Shown here piece after piece: positions 54,840 through 64,000 of a stretch of 64,000 nucleotides of DNA. The notes beneath the pieces are model-generated. The model searched no databases and was not told where the DNA came from. It saw nothing but the letters and a program-made list of their open reading frames with translations. The stretch is from CAYXZL01 sp964469925 (lineage in GTDB: Bacteria > Patescibacteriota > Gracilibacteria > Absconditabacterales > Absconditicoccaceae). Made by a program: the position numbers and the translations under genes. Every line of letters starts with the position of its first letter. Positions within the stretch are counted from its first letter, which is position 1. The DNA is taken from positions 1 to 64,000 of the forward strand of contig CAYXZL010000007.1 in the NCBI GenBank assembly GCA_964469925.1, written 5' to 3'.

Positions 54840-55862
54840 TTATTGTATATATTTGTGTTTTACACTTAGTTTTCAGTTTTCTTCTTTTATGGTGGTACGT
54901 TTGTTGTTGATCATGTAGGTTGCCTCCATTTTTTTAGAGCTTCATTGCATCGTGAGTCAGGCTGTTTGCATGAGTGTGTGTAGTTGGATGAGAACGCCTG
55001 GTTGATACAGTTTAAGGTCTATTGTATGTTGTTCGTTTTTATCATCCTGTCTAACTTTTGTTATTATCACGTGATCTAATAATCAATCTTTTTCTTTGTA
55101 TACTTCAGATAGAACAATATCTCCATTATTCGGATCGCTATCGCTGTAGATGAAATCTGTGATGTATCTTTTATCGATTACTTTTCCAAGTTCTTTTTTT
55201 GTTTTTTCTATGATATGATAGGTACACTTTCTTCATTTTTTTTCTAGTATTTGATAGTCATTATTTACTATCATATCTGCCTTGTTTAGTTGTGGTTCTC
55301 CGTATATCTTTCGCATAGGGAAAGCTTTCCCTAGGTTTTCTACTATCATATATGCTGGTTCTGCAACTCTTTCTTGATCTCTTATTATTCTTCTAAAAAT
55401 TAGTTCTTCTTGTGCTGAGTATACGAACATTTTTGCACAATCAAAGTGCTCTGCTATTTTGTCGATTGTGTAGATCCCTTCGACAATGATGTAGTCAAAT
55501 TTTCATTGTATTGTTTCGTAATGTGTTGTTCTCTTTTCCGTAAATGAATATACTGGTTTGTTAGTTTTACCAGTTTTAAGGTATTCTTCTAAGTTTTTCT
55601 GTAACTTGTTGTACTCGATCATGTTTGGATGGTCAAATGTCCCATATAGAATATACTTTAGTCATGTTGTATTACTGTAATAGTCATCACTACTTATTTC
55701 TCGTACACTTTTGTTGTCTTTTCTTAGTTTTTCTGCTAACTTTTTTGCGAAATACGATTTTCCTGATGCTGATGCTCAAGCTATTACTATTAGTTTTTTG
55801 TTTATTGTTTCTATTTTCTTGATTGCTAAATCAATATCATTGATGTCGAATGTTGTTTGCAT
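54840..55862 (-). CDS. Uridine kinase-like P-loop protein with C-terminal extension
   Basis: 340 residues (a start 11 codons earlier at 55895 is possible). P-loop IAGASASGKSYFAKKL (GxSxSGKS, as in uridine kinase and phosphoribulokinase), SSDDYY and TFDHPNM (typical of Udk), YIIVEGIYTI, and RRIIRDQERV. Residues from about 210 on are not kinase: IEKTKKELGKVIDKRYITDF, LLDHVIITKVRQDD, QPGVLIQLHTLMQ. They suggest a CYTH-like or other added domain. Udk phosphorylates uridine or cytidine. Convergent to dnaG. Confidence 0.75.
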
Positions 55863-56008
55863 GTTTTTGTATGTTTTAAAAGATGGTGCTATCATTGTAG
55901 CACTATTTAACTCATCTGTCAAATATCAGCTTAGGATCTATGCAAAGCTGTTGCATTGTGATATAATATGTATAGAGTCTTGTTACTTTATATTAATGTC
56001 CATCTTCT

Positions 56009-56239
56009 ATGTCTTTTGTTTTTGTTTTTTTGTTGGTCGTATTAGGTCTTGTTTTTGTGGTGTCTGTCTTATTACAAAATCCTAAGTGATGATTGTGATT
56101 TGCTATAGGGTGACTTTGACATGCTAATGAGTATGGCAGTAAGAAGTCTCTTGAAACCACATTAAAAAAACTCTCATTATATACGGCAGTCGCTTTTGTT
56201 TTTGTTGCTGTTGTTTTCCCTTTTGCTTTATCCTCATAG
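56009..56239 (+). CDS. secG: Preprotein translocase subunit SecG
   Basis: 76 residues: a first membrane span, the LLQNPKGGLGFAIGGLG loop typical of SecG, then a second span. Five of its eight Gly are TGA (K-G-G-L-G, G-G-L-G). Aids SecYE translocation. Preceded by no clear ribosome-binding site. Confidence 0.92.
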
Positions 56240-56251
56240 GATGTCTATATT

Positions 56252-58216
56252 ATGCAGTTTACACGTCGTATAAAATTTGTTTTTGGGGCGTTTTTTTTTG
56301 TTCGGTTTATCTTTACAGTTCATTTGTGATATCGCTATTTGGTTTTTGTTTCCCATACAGATAGTCTTAAGTGATGAACTTTTGTAGAAGCTGTTGATGA
56401 TGATCAAGCTATTAGTTACTTGCCCTATAGCGAATTTTCTCAATCAAATAGATTCTATCAGCGTTTTCTTTTTTCTTCTTGTTTGGACTATCGTGTTTCT
56501 TGAGACAAGACTTTTTCTTATACTGATTCACTTTGTTCGGTTCGTAGCCAAGATAATAGGCACTTTTCTGTAACACTTTTGCCAGGTCATGTCTGGTCTG
56601 ATGGCAGGCCCCTCAGTCTAGATGATTTGTACTTTACTTATCGTACTTTGGTAATTGATAACTATTGGAACTTGGATTGACTGTCTATCTACAGTGATGT
56701 TGTTATCTCTACTGGAGATAATGGTATTGATGTTATTTTTCCTGATTCCTCAATTGATAATAGTATGTTTTTTACTTACTTTGTTTTACCAAAGCATGTC
56801 GTTCAGGGTCTTAGCTATGATGATTACTTAGAGTTGTACAGAACTAAGCCTGTATGGAGTGAGTGTTCACGTATTCGTCCTCAAAGGGTGGATGACACTA
56901 GTTTGGTTTTTGATTTAGGTTCTTGTAATCATACGCCCCTGCTTTTCTACCAATTGCAGTTTTTGTCGCCAGATCCAAGCGTAAATGTTTCTCGTATTTC
57001 TGATGGTTTGTATGACCTTATTACAACCAGTAAGGATTTGGGCACATTGCTAGACTACCGTAAGCTATCTATACCTTCTAGGGAATATAATGTTATCTTT
57101 TTTAATAGTCTTTCTGATAAGTTAACTTCTAAAATCAATAGGGCTTTATGATGATTGATTTTCAACAACTTTTACACTACTAGTGATTATGAGCCGTACC
57201 TTCTTAAAGATCATATTATCTTTGATCGTTTTTTGTCTACAGGAGATAGTGTAGAAAAATATCTTGTTGCCAAAAACCCATGACTACCTTTGGATAAATA
57301 TGATTTGGAAAAAATTTCTGTACAGGCTCTTCCTCAAGTTGTCTTTTTGACCTCTAGTGTTGATTTCACCTTTTTCTTGGAAGATTTTCAATGATATAAA
57401 ACTGTTAAATTTCAACTTCCCGATGGTTATGATAAAATTTTGATTCAGGCCAATGGTGGTGAGTTCTATATTCCCAAGACTTTTGATCCAACTTCTGATT
57501 CGTTTTTTTACAGCCTTGCAACCTACAATAATAACATAGCAGAATGATTGAATAAATATCTTATTCAGTGAGTACGCGAGGGAGTAACCCAAGATATCGC
57601 TACTCTTGATTTGTATTATTTAACTTCTCCTTTGAAGGATCGTGAAAATATTATTTCTGATTCCGAAAAAATAAAGATCTTGTATTTTTCTGATCCTGTA
57701 TCTCGTTTTGTTGTTGAACGTTTACAACAAATCTTTATGGACAACTCTTTGCAAAACTATTTCTCTTTTCAAGCCTTCGATGATGTTGATCAATTTGACT
57801 GAAAGCTTCTTTCTATGGACTATGATATCGTTATTAGGACTGTTGATCTTGGTCAAAGGTGAGACTTAAGCAGTTTGTTGTGATCGAAAGTTCCGACCAT
57901 TAATCCTTCCGTTTACTCTTATGATCCATTTATAGCTGCACTGTCTCAATACGGACATTGAGAACGTTCTGAGTCCTTACTTTCGACTTTGCAGACTATT
58001 TATATGCAAAACGTTCCTTTTGTTGTTCTTGGGAATATTCATGATACTGTGTATATTCGTGATACAACTGCTTCTCAACTTTCTGGATCACTTTTGGGTA
58101 TGTACGATTTCAAGTCTGCAGTTTTAAACTCTACTATTCTTTCTGAACAACAATCCTTATTATGGTCTGATGTGTTTAATTTTGATAAACTTCAAGATTT
58201 TGTTTGATCTTTTTAA
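56252..58216 (+). CDS. Anchored family-5 solute-binding-like protein
   Basis: 654 residues: N-terminal hydrophobic segment (FVFGAFFFVRFIFTV), then an exported domain with PGHVWSDGRPLSLDDLYFTYRTL, which fits the extracellular solute-binding family 5 (peptide/nickel) pattern V-x-W-x-DG-x-P-(x)-DDv-x-F. The C-terminal half continues in that fold (YSYDPFIAALSQYGHGERS). No permease or ATPase adjoins it. Strong T bias and many TGA-Gly. Confidence 0.74.
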
Positions 58217-58237
58217 TAATGTTGTTATTGTTTTTGT

Positions 58238-58906
58238 ATGTTGGTATTGGGCACTATAGTCTCCTTGGGTCTTGTTCTTCTATCTTTGGTTTTTCATGAG
58301 TATGCTCATGCATATATGGCTTATAATCTGGGTGATACTGCTGTAAAGTATGAAGGTAGATTAACGTTTAATCCACTTGCTCATATTGATCTTTATTGAA
58401 CATTGCTTGTCCCAATTGTTCTTANNNNNNNNNNTGGTTGGGCAAAGCCGGTATCTATTAATCCTATGGCGTTTAAAAATCCGAGGTCTGGTGAGGCTTT
58501 GGTTGCTTTGGTATGACCAGTGGCAAACTTTTTTCTTGCTTTGTTGGGCATATTGTTGTTGTTGATTTATATAAAGGTTTTAGGTCTTGGTGTAGATGCA
58601 GTATTGCGTTCTGATGGGTCTGATTTTTGACTATTTTTTTTTCAACAACTTATTTTTATCAATTTGTTTTTATGATTTTTTAACCTACTTCCGGTTCCTC
58701 CTTTGGATGGTTTTAGGTTGATAAAGGTTATTTATTTCCCTTTGTACTTGTTTTTATCTCGCTACTCTTTCTTTTTTACTCTCGCCTTTATTATTGTTGT
58801 ATTATGACCTTGAAGTTGACTTATTCAATATTTTTTGCAGTCTTTTACTTCTTCGTTTTTTTCCTTCTTTTATGGACTCTTTAGCCAGTTGTTTTTTAGT
58901 TTCTAA
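58238..58906 (+). CDS. Site-2 protease family (M50) membrane metalloprotease
   Basis: 222 residues. HEYAHA (HExxH zinc motif) in the first helix pair, GWAKPVSINPMAF, a NFFLALLGI loop and NLLPVPPLDG with the third ligand Asp. Short form lacking a PDZ domain. The 10-N gap (58425-58434) lies in it but the reading frame continues correctly on both sides, so the gap estimate is consistent with the frame. Cleaves membrane proteins within the bilayer. Confidence 0.9.
58425..58434. other. Scaffold gap of 10 N
   Basis: Ten N inside the M50 protease gene: a scaffolding gap of an assembled draft or metagenome genome. Confidence 0.99.
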
Positions 58907-58920
58907 ATAGTGTTTATCGT

Positions 58921-59994
58921 ATGATTGATAATGTTAAAACGATTATTGCTACTTATGAATGATTGCAGAAGAGACTGTATAATGAGTGATGAACCTTGTC
59001 TCACGATGAATATGTTTTATTGGGCAGAGAACTGACTGCTCTAAAAGAACGTTATGATTTATCAAAGACTTATTTATCTTTATACCAGAATATTCAAGAG
59101 GCAAAAACCATTCTTTATGACTCTTCTGATGAGGAGATGATAGCGTTGGCCAAGGACCAACTTTATCATTCTGAGGCGGATTTATTGTGATTAGAGGAGA
59201 AACTGAAGATAGCTCTTCTTCCTCAAGATCCTAATGATTTTAAGGATGTTTTTGTTGAAATTAGACCTGCGGCGGGTTGAGATGAATCGTCGCTATTTGG
59301 TCAAGAGCTTCTCAGGATGTATACTATGTACGCTCAATCTAAGTGATGGAAAAGTGATTTAATCGAATATCAAGCAAGTGATGTTGGAGGGTTGAAGTTC
59401 GCTGTTTTGAAAATTGTTGGAGATAAAGTTTATTCATACCTAAAATATGAAAGTTGAGTTCATAGGGTGCAAAGGATACCAGATACTGAATCTAATGGAA
59501 GAATTCACACCTCCACTGTTACTGTTGCAATCATGCCTGAAGCTACAGATATTGATATTCGCATTGATATGTGAGATGTTCAAATGGATACCTATGCAGC
59601 ATCTTCTTCTGGTGGTCAGAATGCAAACAAAAATCAAACGGGTGTAAGGCTTCATCATATTCCGACTTGAATTATTGTTACTATATGAGATTCTAAGTCC
59701 CAGTTACAGAATAAAGAAAAAGCCTTTGCTGTTTTAAAGGCCAAGTTATATCAAAAAGAGTTAGATATAAAGTTGGAAAAAGAAAAGGATTTGAGGGGTA
59801 GTCAAGTTTGAACTGGAGATAGGTCCGAAAAAATTAGGACTTATAACTTTCCTCAGGATAGAATAACTGATCATCGTATTAAGGAGTCCTGGTCTAATAT
59901 TCCGTATGTTTTGGCTGGCAATTTGGACGATATTATACATTCTTTAGCTGCTGCACAGCAAACTGCCTTATTACAGTGAATTTCTGTTTTGTAA
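58921..59994 (+). CDS. prfA: Peptide chain release factor 1
   Basis: Recognises UAA and UAG and triggers release. 357 residues, standard. Codon-reading motif P-D-T in GVHRVQRIPDTESNGRIH (RF1 PxT type; RF2 would have SPF), GGQ in SSSGGQNANKNQTG, VRLHHIPTGI. It is the only release factor here and suits a genome whose stops are TAA/TAG. Many Gly are TGA, including the position after Q in VHR-V and elsewhere. Confidence 0.97.
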
Positions 59995-60029
59995 CTAGCC
60001 TTTCTTTATGGTTGTTTATCTGTGTTATT

Positions 60030-60473
60030 ATGAGTTGATCTCTACTTTTCTCTTCTTCAGAATACACCTCTAAATTCCGTAATAATCTTATTAGGTTTTT
60101 TGTGTGATCTCTTCTTTTGTTTTTTTGTTTTCGTTATCTTGAAAGTCATCATGCTGAGAGAGACTCTCTTCTTTCATGATTACAGGTAATGTATGAAAGG
60201 GGTCATGTTTTGTCCTATAAATTTTTACAAAAGGATTATCATAGCTTGGAAGAAAAATACCTCTTAATTAGGCGTTTTAATGAAATACTTTATACTTCAT
60301 CTTTTAGTCCGGCTTGTCGTGACTCACTATATTTACAGTCTTTTCGTCAGAAACTTGGTGAAATTTCTGGAATGGCTATTGATGACGCATTTCGTTCTAA
60401 AGTCCCGATTTATTTCAGCTATTTGTTTGAGGCTCAAGATTATGTTACTCATCAATGTCAACTTGATTTATAA
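60030..60473 (+). CDS. Single-span membrane protein, DivIC/FtsB-like layout
   Basis: 147 residues. Residues 15-38 form a membrane segment (FRNNLIRFFVGSLLLFFCF); a coiled-coil-like region follows (LQVMYERGHVLSYKF, YHSLEEKYLLIRRF). Layout recalls DivIC/FtsB-type proteins, but length and C-terminal domain differ; not recognised. Between prfA and an HPF-like gene. Confidence 0.55.
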
Positions 60474-60547
60474 TATACTAGCTTGGATTGCATTATTCTT
60501 ATATTTTTGTATAAGTTCATCGTTTTAGTGTTTGATGTTGGTTTTTT

Positions 60548-60898
60548 ATGCAAACAGGTTTACATTTTGCTGCTGTGGATCCTCGTGTTTTGTATACTTT
60601 CCCGGACCTTGATGAATCCGAGAAAACTCTTGTGAGGTCTGTTGTTGAGAAAAACCTCTCTGAAAAGATGTCTTCTTATCTCAATAAAATAAGTAAACAT
60701 AGTCCAGATGCTGAGGTGCGTTTTGAGGTTACTATTCATAAGAATAAGAGGACTACAGGTGGGTATGATGGTAGTTTTTTGTTTTTTTATTCAGGTCAGA
60801 CAAGCTCTGTCCCTTATCAAAGAGAGGATTTTACTCGTTTAGATGATCTGGTTAATCACGCATTTGATCATTTCAAGCAGCATCTTTCTGATATGTAG
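60548..60898 (+). CDS. Ribosome hibernation factor-like protein (HPF/RaiA)
   Basis: 116 residues, alpha/beta start with helix, RFEVTIHKNKRT as the beta strand of the HPF fold, and a C-terminal helix RLDDLVNHAFDHFKQHL. HPF/RaiA stabilises inactive ribosomes in slow growth. Only the short form is seen, without the long dimerising C-terminal domain. Identity rests on the overall pattern. Confidence 0.6.
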   Translation: MQTGLHFAAVDPRVLYTFPDLDESEKTLVRSVVEKNLSEKMSSYLNKISKHSPDAEVRFEVTIHKNKRTTGGYDGSFLFFYSGQTSSVPYQREDFTRLDDLVNHAFDHFKQHLSDM

Positions 60899-60934
60899 TT
60901 TTAGTTTTATCTTTTTTATTGTTTTGTTCGGGAA

Positions 60935-61411
60935 ATGTCTAAAGGTAAACAGTTTTTGACGAAGGCTTGATATGAGAAACTTGTTCGCGAGCTTTCTCTT
61001 TTGAGGGATGATAAACTACCAGAAGTATTAAAAAGACTTAAGGATGCCAGTGAGCAGTGAGATATCTCTGAAAATGCTGAATATGACGAAGCTCTGGCGA
61101 GGAGGGATTTGTTGGAAGCGAGGATTTTGGAAATCGAGAGGTTGATTGATAATGTTGAAATAATTAAAAAGTCAGAAAAAAATGCAGATAGAACAGTTAG
61201 TTATGGTTCAATTGTTACGTTGGAATTTGATGATGGTACTGTTTATGATGTGGAAATAGTTGGTTCTTGAGAAGTTGAAATTGGTGACAAACTAAAAATT
61301 TCTTTCCAATCGCCTGTTGGTCTTGCAATTAGGGATAAGTCTGTTGGTGATGTTGCTAGGGTCAGATTGGCTGGTTCTAGAAAAGAGGTAACTATTGTTG
61401 CTATTAAGTAG
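60935..61411 (+). CDS. greA: Transcription elongation factor GreA
   Basis: Restores stalled, backtracked RNA polymerase by aiding transcript cleavage. 158 residues. N-terminal coiled coil with the acidic tip QGDISENAEYDEALARRD, middle VSYGSIVTLEFDDG, and C-terminal KISFQSPVGLAI.. GDVARV. Glycines at GYEKL, EQGDIS and SGEVEIG are TGA, the second one in the tip. Confidence 0.96.
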
Positions 61412-61446
61412 TTTATTGATTTTTAATGATAGTTTTTTTGTTGAAT

Positions 61447-61518
61447 TGGTCCCTCCAGGAATCGAACCTGGATCTCACCCTCCGCAGAGGTGCGTCTTAT
61501 CCATTGAACGAAGGGACC
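61447..61518 (-). tRNA. tRNA-Arg, anticodon GCG
   Basis: Cloverleaf on the minus strand: acceptor GGTCCCT/AGGGACC, anticodon stem CACCT/GGGTG with loop CTGCGGA (GCG at 34-36), T stem CCAGG/CCTGG with loop TTCGATT, discriminator A. CCA is not encoded. GCG reads CGC/CGT. Most bacteria use ACG for these. The D arm is slightly imperfect. Confidence 0.92.
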
Positions 61519-61600
61519 CTTTCTGTTTACTTGTGTTTTTTGAGCATAGTAATTGCTATTTGAGTTACAAGTATTATTTGTGTTCTTCCCCATAATACTC

Positions 61601-62536
61601 ATGTTGTGTGCCCTTAATCTTTCTCCTTATTTTTGAAAACCTGATTATGTCGTTTACCATTCTGTGCTTGGGACTTATACTAACAAACATTATTCTAGAT
61701 TAGATGATTTGTTGTCTGATTACGATTGAGAGTCTCTTTGTTTTCTCTTTCCAGAAAACTCTTTTGATTACCAATACCAATATAATACTATTTTTTGTGA
61801 CTCTTTTTTTGCTCGTGATCAGTTTGTCTCGTTGTATCATGATTTTTTACAGCAAACGTATGGGGATAGGTTAGTGCAATGAATTTGGTTGGATTGACAT
61901 GTTGATTGAAGTTTAACAGATCGTCTTTTGTGAAAACAGTGAGACTTGTCTTGGACGTTTTTCTCGTATCATTTGAAGCCGCCTCTTACGTATTATTTCT
62001 CTTGAGATGTATTTTTTTCTTCTCTTGTTTTGCCAGAGTCCTATCCTTTAGTCCATCATCTTTCTCACGAGATTGGCAAAACCAGTTTTGTTGTTTTACA
62101 TCTTAGCCAGGATTCTGCAAAACTTTTTCATATTGTTAACGGTTGTTACCAACTAGTTCACTCTATCAATATGGGTAAAAAATACTTTTTCCGTATGCTT
62201 CATGATGCCGGTTTTCAACATGTCAATTTTTCTGATGTGAGTTTCTCCAACCCTTTGGCTTATAAGCTAATAACTGAAGTGTATGATTTTTATATTACTA
62301 CACTATTTGATCGACTTGATTCTTTTGGTGTTTTTATTTGACCTTTGGTCGTTGTATCTGACCTGATGACTCATCCAATCTTTTCGGATGCGTTTTGTTC
62401 TTTGTGAAAAAGAAGATATTCTTCTTATATTGTGCCGTTTGATGGCAGTGTGATTGATAATAATTTTGATTTGGTTTATGTGAAGTTATTGGAGCATTAT
62501 TATTCTTTTTTTCTTGATCATTCGATGTCCTTATAG
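61601..62536 (+). CDS. Hypothetical protein
   Basis: 311 residues, T-rich codons and many TGA-Gly. No signal peptide. Strand-rich pieces such as GKTSFVVLHLSQDSAKLFHIVNG could recall actin-like ATPase folds (a sheet strand pattern with HIVNG), but I am not confident. Function unknown. A free-standing gene downstream of the tRNA-Arg gene. Confidence 0.5.
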
Positions 62537-62565
62537 TTTCTTCGCTGTTTATTGTTTGATCTTTT

Positions 62566-63396
62566 TTATTGTAATGTTTTGATGATAGGCTGCGGTGTGC
62601 TTCCTAAGTCTATTTCGCTGACTTTTTTGTAATCTTTGTAATGTTTTTCCATGACTATAAGTTTTTGTATTTGTTCTTGTATGGGTGTTTGCAGATCGAA
62701 TATGATTTTTTGTGATGCTTGGTTAAGTACAATAAGTTTTGCACCTCAGATATGATAAATAAACTCTTTTACATCGATGTTTTTCCTGATATCGTCTATG
62801 GCATTGTAAAGTTTTTCTTCATGTATTATATGGAAAATTCCTTGTAAGCTTTTTGTAGGGTAGTAGTCTGGTATCGTTATATTAATGGTTTTGTCATTTT
62901 GTGGATAGTTTTTTTGTGCGTGAAATATCTTGTTGTTGTAACTTCATGCCTGTAATCAACTTTGATTGAGATGGAACATTACATTGGGGGCATCATGTTC
63001 TATGACAACATTGAGATGTCATTGTTGGAAATTACTGAAGTGGATTGCTTTGATGAAGCTGTATTTCTCTTTTATATCCTTGATGTATGTGTGTGCGAAT
63101 AGCTTTATACTGAGATAGTTTTTTTTATAGGTATTGTCTTGGATCATTTTTTCTATTACTTTTCTATTTTCGATTCGATCATTCCTTTGTTCTATACTAA
63201 TAACATGAACCCTTAAGCTAGGTAGGTGAAAAATAATATGTGTTAATACGATGATTGTGATTATGGATGCTATGGTTCGAATTCCTGGATTAAGTCGTTT
63301 CTTGTTTTTTGACCGTATATTACTACTTTGTTTTTTAAATTTTTTGAAGAGATGTTTACGTTGCTGTTTTGCTGATATGTATGTGTGATGTAGCAT
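62566..63396 (-). CDS. FtsQ-like division protein
   Basis: 276 residues: basic N terminus (KKFKKQSSNIRSKNKKR), one membrane segment (RTIASIITIIVLTHIIFHL), then a POTRA-like part (VRVHVISIEQRNDRIENRKVIEKMIQDN) and a beta domain ending GSTPQPIIKTL. The order equals FtsQ/DivIB, which links early and late divisome. No other fts gene is nearby, so name is tentative. Begins one base after the PAP2-like stop. Confidence 0.6.
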
Positions 63397-63397
63397 G

Positions 63398-63829
63398 TTA
63401 TCATGTCGGGAAGATATAGTAAAGCATTACTGTGACGATGATTCCTACTATTATGCCGGAAGCAACTTCTTGAGGAGTATGACCGATCCTTTCTTTTAAT
63501 TCAGATTTTTTGACTACTTTCTCCATTGTTTGTTGTAGATAGTTTATTTGATGTGCGTGCTTTCATGCTTCATACCTAACATTTACCGCGTCATACCATA
63601 GTAGAAAGCTGAATATTATTGTTATGGCAAACAGTAAGCTATCTGCTCATTGAGTTATATACGTTAGCGTAATGATACTAGCGGACATTCCGCTATGTAC
63701 TGATGGAAATCATCCTGATCACCATAAATAAGATCGTTTAAACACTCCTTTTTGATAGATATCTATTCCGACTTTTATGCACTGGATTGTTCCTCAGACA
63801 ATAAAAGGTATTATTATGAAGTATGGCAT
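63398..63829 (-). CDS. Divergent PAP2 family protein (YuiD/DUF212)
   Basis: 143 residues. Signature GGFPSVHSGMSASIITL, YDAVNVRYEAGKHAHQIN, ERIGHTPQEVASGIIVG. It is related to PAP2 phosphatases; the family is thought to act on lipid phosphates in the membrane. Three membrane helices. Overlaps almost with FtsQ-like start. Confidence 0.86.
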
Positions 63830-63850
63830 TGTGTGATGTTTTGCTAAAGT

Positions 63851-64000
63851 CTATCTTTTTTGTAGTTCTTGTATAAACTCTATGCATTCTGATGCTGATT
63901 TTATTTTTTCAGCTTTTTCTTGGTATTGCTTTGGTATTCTTATATTTTTTTTTCACTTTTGAATAAAAAGTCACCAGCGTCATTTTTTGATGACAATTTT
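63851..64000 (-). CDS. Probable DNA topoisomerase I C terminus (partial)
   Basis: The last 49 residues of a gene cut by the right edge: IKKGRWGLFIQKGKKNIRIPK, then EKIKSASECIEF. The block resembles the repeated GRFGPYVQ.GK..rIPK of the TopA C-terminal domain. The start is outside. Name not certain. Confidence 0.45.

Noticed and set aside
1..64000. UGA as Trp (code 4) or selenocysteine
   Set aside because: TGAs fall at conserved Gly, TGG is used at Trp sites, and there are too many for selenocysteine, with no SECIS-type pattern.
1..64000. Many broken genes (pseudogenes) because of in-frame stops
   Set aside because: Only TGA interrupts; TAA and TAG do not, except in 20908-21825.
1..64000. 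CRISPR array, insertion sequence, rRNA genes
   Set aside because: No regular spaced repeats, transposase motifs or rRNA segments seen.

Overview
The window reads as a fragment of a Candidate Phyla Radiation (Patescibacteria) genome that translates TGA as glycine (genetic code 25), as described for Absconditabacteria (SR1) and Gracilibacteria (BD1-5/GN02). Almost every recognisable gene is cut by in-frame TGA under the standard code but is continuous if TGA is Gly. The TGAs fall on conserved glycines: the first Walker A of ClpB, RG(D/E)F of ClpB, GQDPYHG of uracil-DNA glycosylase, GHSNGG of a hydrolase, and the HIGH-proximal DGPP of IleRS. TGG still encodes Trp, and genes end only in TAA or TAG. 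A release factor 1 gene (PxT and GGQ motifs) is present; no RF2 gene was seen. A run of 10 N at 58425-58434 shows this is a draft assembly. All CDS coordinates below use TGA = Gly, so many are longer than a standard-code caller would give. I cannot separate SR1 from Gracilibacteria from this window.

Layout. 1-4.6 kb: cysS end, a GerMN protein, RdgB, a VC0807-like membrane protein and small unknowns. 4.6-9.3 kb (minus): clpB and two MscS channels. 9.5-17.8 kb: a large anchored surface protein, then minus-strand RluD-type pseudouridine synthase, type IV pilin-like protein, RlmD-type methyltransferase, EF-P, a VirB2-like pilin, a hydrolase and an rRNA m5C methyltransferase. 17.9-25.8 kb: nusA with promoter and leader hairpin, gltX, a decayed C39-peptidase-like gene, a THUMP methyltransferase, an acyltransferase, ung and sod. 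25.8-29.4 kb: YraN, CtpA-type protease, [2Fe-2S] ferredoxin, ECF sigma factor, HU. 29.5-36.2 kb (plus): an envelope cluster with methyltransferase, two MurF-like ligases (one with a membrane domain), hydrolase, FemX-like transferase and DegT-type amin otransferase, with overlapping genes.

36.9-44.5 kb: an oversized ileS carrying two extra domains, an ASCH protein, a DEAD-box helicase and a NUDIX protein. 45.1-52.6 kb (mostly minus): Dus, a PriA-like protein lacking its N-terminal half, a VirB4-like ATPase and three membrane proteins, one made of three pilin-like hairpins; these look like a type IV secretion/pilus-type machine. 52.7-64 kb: alkyltransferase-like protein, DnaG without its zinc ligands, uridine kinase-like protein, secG, a solute-binding-like lipoprotein/anchored protein, M50 protease, prfA, HPF-like factor, greA, tRNA-Arg, and at the right edge FtsQ-like, divergent-PAP2 and a probable topA end.

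The strongest unusual observation is the IleRS of about 1391 residues, with a GNAT acetyltransferase-like domain inside the CP1 editing region and a histidine-phosphatase-like domain just before the HRP.ID segment, followed at once by an ASCH-domain gene. Next are the zinc-less DnaG N terminus, the half-length PriA, and the triplicated pilin-like hairpin protein beside VirB4.
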